A stretch of 21,540 bases of DNA from an uncultured Clostridia bacterium (GTDB lineage: Bacteria; Bacillota; Clostridia; Christensenellales; Pumilibacteraceae): positions 1 to 21,540 of the forward strand of contig CAKQDN010000030.1 of NCBI GenBank assembly GCA_934229275.1, in the 5' to 3' direction. Made by a program: the position numbers and the translations under genes. Positions 1 to 6,790 of the stretch are shown piece after piece (within the stretch, counting starts at the first letter, position 1; every line of letters begins with the position of its first letter). The notes below the pieces were generated by a model that saw nothing but the letters and a program-made list of their open reading frames with translations, was not told where the DNA came from and ran no database searches.

Positions 1-41
1 ACCCTAAGCAGAAAAAAACACTTCTTCTTAACGTGTACCTG

Positions 42-84
42 ACTTAAAAGTTTTTTGCCTACTTTTTTACAAAAAAGTAGGGGG
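42..84. repeat. dispersed AT-rich palindromic repeat, copy A
   Basis: The stretch has ACTTAAAAGTTTTTTGCC followed by a near-perfect palindrome (59-80) in which CTACTTTT pairs with AAAAGTAG around a six-base loop. The same arrangement recurs at 12526-12568 and 12710-12750. It ends about ten bases before the -35 box of rsmA, so it may also end transcription arriving from upstream. Bases 1-41 show nothing recognisable. Confidence 0.7.
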
Positions 85-93
85 CGTAAACGG

Positions 94-122
94 TTGAAAA
101 AAAAGCGGTTATGTGGTAAAAT
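94..122 (+). promoter_or_regulatory. rsmA promoter (leaderless start)
   Basis: TTGAAA at 94-99 and TAAAAT at 117-122 are separated by 17 bases, a good sigma-A promoter. The expected transcription start, six to eight bases after the -10 box, falls at 128-130, which is the rsmA ATG itself (129-131). Confidence 0.7.
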
Positions 123-128
123 AGAAGT

Positions 129-953
129 ATGAATATAAACGAACTAATCAATAAGCACGGGTTTCGGTTTTCGAAGAAATTCGGGCAGAACTTTATAGGC
201 GACGACAATCTGCTTGCGGCAATAGTGGCGGACTCGGGCACGAGCGAGTGCGATACGGTCATCGAAATCGGCGCAGGCGCCGGCACGCTTACTCGCAAGA
301 TCGCCGAAAAAGCACAAAAAGTGATTTCGTTCGAGATCGACCGCACTCTCGAACCGGTATTAGAGGACAGCCTGTCGGGCGTAAATAACGCGGAAGTGAT
401 ATTCGCGGACGTCATGAACTACTCGCCCGAGCAGATAGACGAACTCGCGGGAGGTAAGTTCCGTGTCGTGGCAAATTTGCCGTACTACATCACGACCCCG
501 ATACTTTTTCGCCTGTTTGAATGTAAAAATCTTATTTCCGCAACCGTAATGGTGCAGAAAGAGGTTGCCGAGCGCATATGCGCAAAAGAGGCGACACCCG
601 AATACGGCTCGCTTTCCGTGGCGATTCAGACCAAGAGCAAGCCGTACGTTACGCGGATAGTCAAGCGAACGTGCTTTACTCCGCCGCCCAACGTGGACAG
701 CGCGATAGTCCGCATGGACATCGAACGAAGAGCGGACGTCATAAGCCCCGAAACGCTGGAAAAACTGACGAGAGCGGCGTTCGCAATGCGCAGAAAAACG
801 CTCGTGAACAACCTGACGAGCGCAATGAATATGACTAGAGCGGAAGCCGAAACGCTTCTCCTGGAGTGCGGAATTCCCGTAATGGCGCGTGGCGAAGCGG
901 TGTCGGTGGATAATTTTATCGTACTGTCGAACGCAATCGCAAGAAAAAAATAA
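129..953 (+). CDS. rsmA: 16S rRNA (adenine1518/1519-N6)-dimethyltransferase RsmA (KsgA)
   Basis: This 274-residue protein transfers four methyl groups from S-adenosylmethionine to the two adjacent adenines near the 3' end of 16S rRNA, a late step of 30S subunit assembly. Visible family marks are KKFGQNF near residues 17-22, the SAM-binding IEIGAGAGTLT at 46-55 and the catalytic NLPYY at 116-120. Length is normal. The ATG at 129 matches the usual family N-terminus, but it has no Shine-Dalgarno sequence at a working distance: the only purine run, 123-127, touches the start codon. The promoter just upstream puts the transcript start on the ATG, so the mRNA appears leaderless. A strong terminator follows, so it is probably a single-gene transcript. 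Confidence 0.97.
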   Translation: MNINELINKHGFRFSKKFGQNFIGDDNLLAAIVADSGTSECDTVIEIGAGAGTLTRKIAEKAQKVISFEIDRTLEPVLEDSLSGVNNAEVIFADVMNYSPEQIDELAGGKFRVVANLPYYITTPILFRLFECKNLISATVMVQKEVAERICAKEATPEYGSLSVAIQTKSKPYVTRIVKRTCFTPPPNVDSAIVRMDIERRADVISPETLEKLTRAAFAMRRKTLVNNLTSAMNMTRAEAETLLLECGIPVMARGEAVSVDNFIVLSNAIARKK

Positions 954-956
954 ACA

Positions 957-1008
957 AAAAGCCCATGAAAAGCGTCGCAAAACTGCTTTTCAAGGGCTTT
1001 TGTCTTTT
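957..1008. terminator. bidirectional terminator between rsmA and the GH2 gene
   Basis: A 17-base arm (957-973) pairs with 985-1001 with one mismatch, around an 11-base loop. T-rich sequence follows on the right and an A-run (947-960) lies on the left. It can stop transcription from both converging genes, rsmA on + and the glycosidase on -. Confidence 0.85.
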
Positions 1009-1012
1009 TAAA

Positions 1013-3355
1013 TTACTCTTTTTCGGTTAAATCGGCGGTAAAGTAAGCGGAAGCGAGCGAGCCGTTTACGTCCGCAGCGGAAAGAGAGAGCGGTTTGCCG
1101 TTATCCGAAACGCTTACGGCGACCGAAATCGCGCCTGCGTACATTCTTCGCGTGGGCGAGAAAAGCGGTTCGTGGTCGGCGTTATCCGAGCCGGTCGAAA
1201 ACACTTTCGCGCAGCCGCTTGCCGAAAAAGTCACGAGCGGAGTCGCGTCGGGAACGCGGTTTCCGTCCTTGTCCACGGCGCAGCACGTAAAAAGCGCATA
1301 GTCTTTACCGTTTGCCGTAACGTCGGCGGTGTCGAGCGAGAGAGCAAGCGCAACCGGCTCGCCCGTGGTGCGACGCTCGCATGAGCAAAGCGTTTTGCCG
1401 TCCGAGATGCCCTCGGCGCGGATATAACCGGGCTCGTACGGAATATCCCACTCGGCTTTCGAATAGCGGCTTACCGAAACCGGCTCGTACTTTTTGCCGT
1501 TTACCGTGAGAACGACCTGAGGGCAGTTCGTGTACGCGACGACGTGAATCGGCATGCCCTCTCTGCCGCGGAAATTCCAGTGCGGCAAGAGGTGAATAAG
1601 CGGCTCGTCCGTCCAGTATGCTTTATTCTGATAGAAAGCGTCTTTTTTCTGCAAAAACAGGTCGATCGCGCCCGAAATTGAGCATAATCTCGGCCAGACG
1701 GCTTCTCCGCGATGCTCGAACGCCGTCCACTGGTAACTGCCTGCGATAAACGGACGCTCGGCAAGGAAAGAGTAAGTGCGCTCCTTGTTGCGGAAATAAT
1801 CGCCGGTGTCGTTGTCCCGGGCGGGGCGAGCGGCTTTTTTGTCGTCAACCTCGTCGTACCAACCGCGTTTCGTGCCGGAGGCGACGCACTCGGTCATAAT
1901 CATTGGCTTGTCGGGGTACTTTTCGTGCAGCGCGTCTATCTGATCGTAGCAGTAGTTTACGCCGATAACGTCCACGAGATCGAGCACTTTTTCGCGGTCG
2001 ATTTTGTCGCAAGCCACGGTAATCGGGCGGCTGTCGTCCAACGAACGCGCGAAAGCGAGCAGATTTTTGCAGATTTTTCTGCCCTGAGCGGTGTGGAAAT
2101 ACTGTTCCTCGTTGCCGATCGACCAGAAAATGACCGACGGGCGGTTGCGATCGCGCTTTATAAGCGTTTCGAGTTGGAGTTTGCCTTCCTCGGTACTTTC
2201 GAAACGGCGCGTTTCGTCGAGAACGATAAAGCCGTTTTTGTCCAGTTCTTCCATAACGCATTCGGCGTGCGGATAGTGGCTGGTGCGGTAGGCGTTGGCT
2301 CCCATTTGTTTTATAAGACCGATTTTGTACCGCTGAACGTTGTCCGGTACTGCTTTTCCGAACAGTCCGCAGTCGGCGTGAGCGCACACTCCGTTTATCG
2401 GGTAACGCTTGCCGTTTATAAGCAGACCGTCCTTGCTCGTGACCGAAATTTCGCGGTAACCGTATTTAACGCTGTCGGAGTCGCAGAGCGTATTTCCCGA
2501 ATAAACGGTGGCGCGCATATCGTAACGGACGGGACTGTCCGGCGACCATAAATCCGGAGATAAAAGCGGAAATTCGCACTTAACGTCTGCCTTAGAATAC
2601 GCGGCGATTTTCACGCTTTTGACCGCTTTTGCGACGACCGTACCGTCTTTATCGATAATTTCACATTCCGCGCGCGCGATTTTGTCGCGGTCGTGGTCGT
2701 TGCGGACGGTGACGACGGCGCAGGTTTGCCATTTATCGCCGATTTTTTTCGTTACGGCGTGAATTCCCCACAGGTCCACGCAAAGGCGGTCGGTTTTAAT
2801 CAGTCTGACGTGGCGATATATGCCTGCGCCCTCGTACCACCAGCCCTCGCTCTGACAGGCGATTATCTTCACCGCAAGCACGTTATCCTCGCCGAACAAC
2901 ACATAGTCGCTTACGTCCGCAGAGAACGGAGCGTAGCCCGAAAAACTGCGCGTTATAAGGCAGCCGTTAAGGTATACCTCGCAGTTTGTCGCAACGCCCT
3001 CGAAAAAGAGCGTTATGCGCTTGCCGTCGTCGGACAGGGGAAGTGTGAAATGCTTTCTGTACCAGGCCCCGTCGTAGAGGAAAAAGCCGAGCGCCGGATT
3101 GTATTTTTCCTGCGGTTCGTCTCCGATAATATAATCGTGCGGAACGGTTACTCGTTCCCATTTTTCGAGCGGATATTCTTTTGTCGCCGAATAGCAGTCG
3201 GGGTCGTCGTTGTAAAAGCGCGACGCCGGACCTCTTCGCATACGCTCGGTTTTCGCGCCCATGTAGCACACGCCCTTATATGCCGGGTAAAACGCGTCGT
3301 CCAGTTCGCCGCGGTGGAACAGCCAGCCCGAATCGAAATCCAATACTTCTCTCAT
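1013..3355 (-). CDS. glycoside hydrolase family 2 enzyme, beta-galactosidase-like, with DUF4982
   Basis: This 780-residue retaining glycosidase likely releases terminal beta-linked sugars (beta-galactoside or a related substrate). From the N-terminus it has a jelly-roll sugar-binding domain (about 1-190), an Ig-like domain (about 195-300) and a TIM barrel (about 305-590) with YRTSHYPH at 356-363. The acid/base is Glu416 in GNEEQ and the likely nucleophile is Glu489 in MIMTEC. A DUF4982-like segment (about 603-660) and a C-terminal Ig-like domain follow. No signal peptide is visible, so it should act on imported oligosaccharides in the cytoplasm. The ATG has AGGGAG six bases upstream. It is divergent from an AraC-type regulator, which probably controls it. 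The exact substrate cannot be read from the sequence; beta-glucuronidase is an alternative. Confidence 0.88.
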   Translation of the reverse strand: MREVLDFDSGWLFHRGELDDAFYPAYKGVCYMGAKTERMRRGPASRFYNDDPDCYSATKEYPLEKWERVTVPHDYIIGDEPQEKYNPALGFFLYDGAWYRKHFTLPLSDDGKRITLFFEGVATNCEVYLNGCLITRSFSGYAPFSADVSDYVLFGEDNVLAVKIIACQSEGWWYEGAGIYRHVRLIKTDRLCVDLWGIHAVTKKIGDKWQTCAVVTVRNDHDRDKIARAECEIIDKDGTVVAKAVKSVKIAAYSKADVKCEFPLLSPDLWSPDSPVRYDMRATVYSGNTLCDSDSVKYGYREISVTSKDGLLINGKRYPINGVCAHADCGLFGKAVPDNVQRYKIGLIKQMGANAYRTSHYPHAECVMEELDKNGFIVLDETRRFESTEEGKLQLETLIKRDRNRPSVIFWSIGNEEQYFHTAQGRKICKNLLAFARSLDDSRPITVACDKIDREKVLDLVDVIGVNYCYDQIDALHEKYPDKPMIMTECVASGTKRGWYDEVDDKKAARPARDNDTGDYFRNKERTYSFLAERPFIAGSYQWTAFEHRGEAVWPRLCSISGAIDLFLQKKDAFYQNKAYWTDEPLIHLLPHWNFRGREGMPIHVVAYTNCPQVVLTVNGKKYEPVSVSRYSKAEWDIPYEPGYIRAEGISDGKTLCSCERRTTGEPVALALSLDTADVTANGKDYALFTCCAVDKDGNRVPDATPLVTFSASGCAKVFSTGSDNADHEPLFSPTRRMYAGAISVAVSVSDNGKPLSLSAADVNGSLASAYFTADLTEKE

Positions 3356-3384
3356 GTTTTTGCTCCCTGAATGAATTTTTCTCT

Positions 3385-3413
3385 ATTATACAACGCGCCG
3401 TCATTCCCTGCAT
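3385..3413 (-). promoter_or_regulatory. putative activator-dependent promoter of the GH2 gene
   Basis: On the minus strand a perfect TATAAT (complement of 3385-3390) lies about 30 bases before the start codon. The -35 position (3408-3413) reads ATGCAG, a poor match. A good -10 with a weak -35 is typical of promoters that need an AraC-family activator; that dependence is inferred. Confidence 0.5.
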
Positions 3414-3495
3414 AGCGATTATTTTGTAATATATGGATAAAATTGACTTTATTTGCTCCGCAATGCGATATTTTTGCCGCGGTGTTGTAAATAAA

Positions 3496-3544
3496 TTGAT
3501 TTTTCTCGCGCGGCGGAGTATAATAAAAACAGCAAAGAAAGGAG
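3496..3544 (+). promoter_or_regulatory. promoter and ribosome binding site of the AraC-type gene
   Basis: TTGATT at 3496-3501 and TATAAT at 3519-3524 are 17 bases apart. AAAGGAG at 3538-3544 lies ten bases before the ATG at 3555. The -35 region overlaps one of two similar motifs (3437-3450 and 3491-3504) that could be regulator sites. Confidence 0.75.
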
Positions 3545-3554
3545 ACAAAAAGCA

Positions 3555-4352
3555 ATGCGCGCGTTTTTTTCCAAAGGCAATACGCCCACGAAAGCCGATT
3601 ACGTCACGGCGCTCGAAGTGAACAGTTGCGGCTACTACCGCGATTTAAGCCGCGATATAAGCGTTTACAGACCGCTCGGAAGAGAGGATTATCACGTTAT
3701 TTTCGTGGCGCGCGGAGCGTTGAGCGTGGACGGAAAGGAGTTCGGAGCAGGCAGCGCGTATTTTTTTCTGCCCGGGAAAAAGCAGGAATATGTTTACCGC
3801 GCCGAAAGCAAAAGTCTTTACTACTGGGCGCATTTCTGCGGATATTTAAGCCGCGAACTGTCGGAGAAGTATAAGTTCGAAGGCTCGTATTCGCTCGGAG
3901 ACGAGGCTGCCGAAGCCGAACGCGTGTTCCGCTCGATGACCGGTGCGTACGAGGACGGATCGGACACCGAGGACCTGATGGCGGAGGGCGCGCTGCTGTC
4001 GTTTATCGCGCTTGCAGTCGGCAAAAACGCGCGGAGTTCGCCTTTCCGCCGCGCCGAAATGCGCCTTAAAGACTGTCGCGACGACGTCGGAGTAAAAGAA
4101 CTTGCCGAGGACCTGAACATGAGCGAAGCGCATTTTATCCGCTCGTTCAAAAAGTATAACGGACTTTCTCCGCGCGCGTACGCGATTAAATACAGAATGA
4201 AGCAGGCGAGCGCGCTTTTGGAACTGTCGGATATGTCGATCGGCGAAATAGCGTTCGAGTGCGGCTTTTCGGACAACCTGTATTTTTCCAGGGCTTTTAA
4301 GAAGTATACGGGTAAAAGCCCTGCCGAATACCGCCGCTCGCTCCGCCGCTGA
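3555..4352 (+). CDS. AraC-family transcriptional regulator (cupin sensor plus double HTH)
   Basis: This 265-residue protein has a cupin-type ligand-binding N-terminal half (about 35-100, with YHVIFVARGALSVDG and a PGKKQEY loop). Its C-terminal DNA-binding domain (about 167-265) has two helix-turn-helix units: VKELAEDLNMSEAHFIRSF (about 180-198) and the conserved IGEIAFECGFSDNLYFSRAF (229-248), followed by KKYTGKSPAEYRRS. It is divergent from the GH2 gene with 199 bases between the starts, the common arrangement for a sugar-responsive activator of an adjacent glycosidase. The ligand is presumably the substrate or product of that enzyme (inference). Length is normal and a terminator follows at 4508. 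Confidence 0.93.
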   Translation: MRAFFSKGNTPTKADYVTALEVNSCGYYRDLSRDISVYRPLGREDYHVIFVARGALSVDGKEFGAGSAYFFLPGKKQEYVYRAESKSLYYWAHFCGYLSRELSEKYKFEGSYSLGDEAAEAERVFRSMTGAYEDGSDTEDLMAEGALLSFIALAVGKNARSSPFRRAEMRLKDCRDDVGVKELAEDLNMSEAHFIRSFKKYNGLSPRAYAIKYRMKQASALLELSDMSIGEIAFECGFSDNLYFSRAFKKYTGKSPAEYRRSLRR

Positions 4353-4368
4353 AAGTTAATACCGACCT

Positions 4369-4429
4369 ATTTAAAGCCTCGCCCTTCGGAAGAGGTGGCG
4401 GCGTCGGCCGACGGAGAGGGTAATTTAAT
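4369..4429. repeat. small palindromic intergenic element
   Basis: About 60 bases bounded by imperfect AT-rich inverted ends (TTTAAAGCCTC at 4370-4380; GGAGAGGGTAATTTAAT to 4429). Inside is a perfect 12-base palindrome, CGTCGGCCGACG (4402-4413). TTTAAAGCCTC recurs at 12362 and CGACGGAGAGGG (4409-4420) recurs at 12577. It resembles a non-coding MITE-like repeat. Confidence 0.55.
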
Positions 4430-4507
4430 TATACGGGACGGGCGAAAGTCAAAGATAAAACGGGAAATAAACGCTCCGAAAGCCTTTAATCCGACCGAAA
4501 ATAAGCA

Positions 4508-4546
4508 AAAAGCGAAAAAGCAAGCGCGCTTTCTCGCTTTTATTTT
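4508..4546. terminator. terminator after the AraC-type gene
   Basis: The 14-base arm at 4508-4521 pairs with 4528-4541 with one mismatch around loop AAGCGC. It is followed by ATTTT and bounded by A- and T-runs. It separates the regulator from the ctsR operon. The rest of the 4353-4627 gap is AT-rich and holds no credible gene. Confidence 0.7.
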
Positions 4547-4627
4547 GCCGGAAAAAGCACAAAATAAGCCCGAAAATCGCGTTTTTATTATTTTTCAAAA
4601 ATTTTTTAACTTTTTTTGTAAAAACTA

Positions 4628-4656
4628 TTGACAAAACCGAAAAGCGGGTATATAAT
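4628..4656 (+). promoter_or_regulatory. consensus promoter of the ctsR-mcsA-mcsB-clpC operon
   Basis: TTGACA (4628-4633), a 17-base spacer and TATAAT (4651-4656) match the sigma-A consensus exactly. Transcription should start near 4663, inside the CtsR site. A promoter this strong fits a gene set held off by a repressor and released by stress. Confidence 0.92.
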
Positions 4657-4658
4657 AT

Positions 4659-4689
4659 GGTCGAAAGTCAAAGAAAGTCAAACTTTGAC
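4659..4689 (+). promoter_or_regulatory. CtsR operator with extra heptads
   Basis: AGTCAAA-GAA-AGTCAAA at 4666-4682 is a perfect match to the CtsR box RGTCAAA-NAN-RGTCAAA. It is flanked by a near-heptad GGTCGAA (4659-4665) and an inverted heptad CTTTGAC (4683-4689), the latter making GTCAAA-C-TTTGAC palindromic. The site covers the predicted transcription start, so CtsR would autorepress the operon. Confidence 0.93.
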
Positions 4690-4743
4690 GAGGCAGCGCA
4701 TAACGAAAAGAAAAAATCGGATGCGTTCGGGAGGCAGTGAAAA

Positions 4744-5259
4744 ATGGCAAATTTAAGCGACGTCATAGAGGCGTTTCTGTTGCAGACGCTGGGCGAGGAC
4801 GACAGATTGAAAATCAGCCGTAACGAACTTGCCAACTATTTTTCGGTTGCGCCCAGTCAGATAAATTACGTTTTGTCCACTCGTTTCACGCCCGACAGGG
4901 GCTACACCGTGGAATCGAGAAGAGGCGGCGGCGGTTGCGTCACCGTGGTCCGAATTCATTCGAACGGCAGCGAGATGTTAAGCAACGTCATGCAAATGCC
5001 GATGAATCAGGGACTCAGTTGGACGCGTTCGTGCAACGTCGTAGACAGAATGGTAAACGAAAAAGTCATCTCGGAGCGCGAAGGCAGACTGCTTAAAGCG
5101 GCGCTGTCGGACAAGGCTCTGGCGACTCCGGCGATTATCGATAAAGACGCGTTGCGTGCGAGTATAATAAAGAGCGTGCTTGTCGAAGCGCTCAAATGCG
5201 AAAAGGAAGCCGCTGCGACCGAAAAGAAGGAAAAGCAGTCGGATGACGCGAAAGCGTGA
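4744..5259 (+). CDS. ctsR: heat-shock repressor CtsR
   Basis: This 171-residue protein is the class III stress repressor, a winged-helix dimer that binds RGTCAAA heptads and controls clp genes. The N-terminal DNA-binding part (about 1-75) shows MANLSDVIEAFL, the helix SVAPSQINYVLSTRF and the wing with RRGGGG at 59-64, the tetraglycine loop that senses heat in this family. The C-terminal part (about 80-150) is the dimer domain. A Lys/Glu-rich tail makes it slightly longer than the usual 150 or so. The ATG has GGGAGG nine bases upstream. It leads the operon and sits behind its own operator, so it is autoregulated. Confidence 0.97.
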   Translation: MANLSDVIEAFLLQTLGEDDRLKISRNELANYFSVAPSQINYVLSTRFTPDRGYTVESRRGGGGCVTVVRIHSNGSEMLSNVMQMPMNQGLSWTRSCNVVDRMVNEKVISEREGRLLKAALSDKALATPAIIDKDALRASIIKSVLVEALKCEKEAAATEKKEKQSDDAKA

Positions 5260-5273
5260 GGAGGAATTTAACT

Positions 5274-5750
5274 ATGCTATGCGATGATTGCGGAAAAAAT
5301 CAGGCGACTTATCACGAAGTAAGAAGCATAAACGGACGGCGCACCGAAGTGCATCTGTGCGAACAGTGCCGCCGTAAAAACGGTTACGATTCGTTGCCGC
5401 TCAGCGGCATGGGCGACGTGTTCGGCAGTTTCGACGAATTTTTCGGCGGAGCGAGAGAGGACGAAACATGCGAGTTCTGCGGAACCAACATACGCGACTT
5501 TCTCGACACCGGTTACGTCGGTTGCGAGCATTGCTACGACCGATTCAGCCGCGCGCTGTTGCCGCAGATGCAACGTATTCAGAAAAAAGTACAACACGTC
5601 GGCAAGGTACCCGGCAGGAAACAGCAGGGGACGCTCAGCGAATACGACAGGCTTAAAGCCGAACTCGACAAAGCGATAGAAGTCGAGGACTACGAAAAAG
5701 CCGGCAAGATAAACGAACAACTCAAAAGATTGAAGGAGGGCAGACAATGA
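5274..5750 (+). CDS. mcsA: McsA, zinc-binding activator and adaptor of McsB
   Basis: This 158-residue protein partners McsB; in Bacillus it activates the kinase and helps deliver CtsR and other clients to ClpC. Four CxxC pairs are visible (C3/C6, C29/C32, C66/C69, C84/C87), fitting two zinc sites. A C-terminal UVR motif (about 123-153, YDRLKAELDKAIEVEDYEKA) resembles the one in the ClpC middle domain. I place the start at ATG 5274 because GAGGAGG (5258-5264) lies nine bases upstream and MLCDDCG is the normal family N-terminus. An in-frame GTG at 5256 would overlap ctsR and lies upstream of that ribosome binding site. The stop overlaps the mcsB start. Confidence 0.94.
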   Translation: MLCDDCGKNQATYHEVRSINGRRTEVHLCEQCRRKNGYDSLPLSGMGDVFGSFDEFFGGAREDETCEFCGTNIRDFLDTGYVGCEHCYDRFSRALLPQMQRIQKKVQHVGKVPGRKQQGTLSEYDRLKAELDKAIEVEDYEKAGKINEQLKRLKEGRQ

Positions 5751-6706
5751 GCGCAAACGGAATCGCGGTCGAAAGCAAAATAACGCTTTCGAGAAACGTC
5801 AAAGGCTTCCCCTTTCCGTCCAGACTGCGCGACACGCGTGCCAACGTCATCGCGAGCGGCGTGTACGAAGCGGTCGGTCGTCAGGGCGGCTACGAACTTT
5901 ATAAAACCGCGCAGATGTCCGAGCAGGTCACTAAAAGACTGCGCGAACGCGGTCTTATAACCGACCGGCTTATCCAAAGCCCCTACGGCAGCGCGATAGT
6001 CTCTGCCGACGAGAGCGTTTCGATAATGATAAACGAAGAGGACGCCGTCGTCGAGCAGTACTTCGGAAAAGGCGAGTGTCTGTCCGATCTGTACCGAAAA
6101 GCCGACAAACTGGACGACGTTATCGGAGAAAAGGAAGAATTCTGCTTTCATCCGAGGCTCGGGTATCTTACTTCATGCCCCGACAGCGCCGGAACGGGTA
6201 TGCATGCAAGCGTAACGCTGTTTCTGCCTGCGCTCGCGCTTACAAAAAGTCTGCAAAGTTGCGCTTCGTCCGTGTCGCGGCTCAACATTTCGATAAACAG
6301 CGTGTACGACGACAGCGTGGAGGCTTACCTTTTCACGGTGACCAATCAGCAAACGCTCGGACTTAGCGAGGCGGAGATAATCGACCTCGTGGAAAAAGCG
6401 GTCAATCATCTGGTCGAGGCGGAAGAACGCGCAAGAAAAATGCTTAAAATTTCTTCCGAAGCGCAGGTGCGCGACAAATCCATGCGCGCGCTCGGACTTA
6501 TGAAAAACGCTTACTCTATGAGCGCAACCGAAATGGTCGAACTGTTTTCGTGGGTCAAATTGGGCGCGTATTACGGATTCGTTTCGCTTGACACGGAAGC
6601 AACCGAACAGACGATTAAAAAACTAATGCCCGCGTCGATAGACTGTCCTTCGCCCGAAAGCGAGGACGTGTTCCGCGCGGAAATACTCAGAAAAGAACTT
6701 AACTGA
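5747..6706 (+). CDS. mcsB: McsB-family protein, probable pseudo arginine kinase
   Basis: Active McsB phosphorylates protein arginines to mark them for ClpC-ClpP. This 319-residue homologue keeps the family pattern (LSRNVKGFPFP at 14-24, MINEED at 94-99, GYLTSCP at 139-145, GTGMHASV at 149-156, TNQQTLG at 199-205). It lacks the five arginines that bind ATP phosphates in guanidino kinases. The SxRxR pair is Lys11 and Thr13, the EEDHLR arginine is Val102, the GTxxRAS arginine is His153, and the RGTxGE arginine is Asn184 with the loop Glu now Asp189. The C-terminal RDxxRR-type phosphoarginine site is EDVFR (306-310). It is shorter than the usual 350-360, mainly at the N-terminus. The ATG overlaps the mcsA stop and has AAGGAGGG six bases upstream, so the start is firm. 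The family call is secure; loss of activity is inferred. Confidence 0.9.
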   Translation: MSANGIAVESKITLSRNVKGFPFPSRLRDTRANVIASGVYEAVGRQGGYELYKTAQMSEQVTKRLRERGLITDRLIQSPYGSAIVSADESVSIMINEEDAVVEQYFGKGECLSDLYRKADKLDDVIGEKEEFCFHPRLGYLTSCPDSAGTGMHASVTLFLPALALTKSLQSCASSVSRLNISINSVYDDSVEAYLFTVTNQQTLGLSEAEIIDLVEKAVNHLVEAEERARKMLKISSEAQVRDKSMRALGLMKNAYSMSATEMVELFSWVKLGAYYGFVSLDTEATEQTIKKLMPASIDCPSPESEDVFRAEILRKELN

Positions 6707-6790
6707 AACCGTGCTTTTGCTGCCGGAAATTCCGACCGAAAGCGCATAATCCTAAACTAAAAAAATCACACCGAAAAGGAGGTGTTTATT

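Noticed and set aside
1712..2551. Long plus-strand open frame (279 codons) inside the GH2 gene
   Set aside because: It is antisense to a gene with clear catalytic motifs, has no ribosome binding site, and reflects GC-rich codon bias.
4395..4631. 78-codon plus-strand frame before ctsR
   Set aside because: It runs through a terminator and low-complexity Lys/Phe codons, and has no promoter or ribosome binding site.
5256..5276. Upstream GTG start for mcsA
   Set aside because: It overlaps the ctsR stop and the GAGGAGG site; ATG 5274 has the right spacing and the normal N-terminus.
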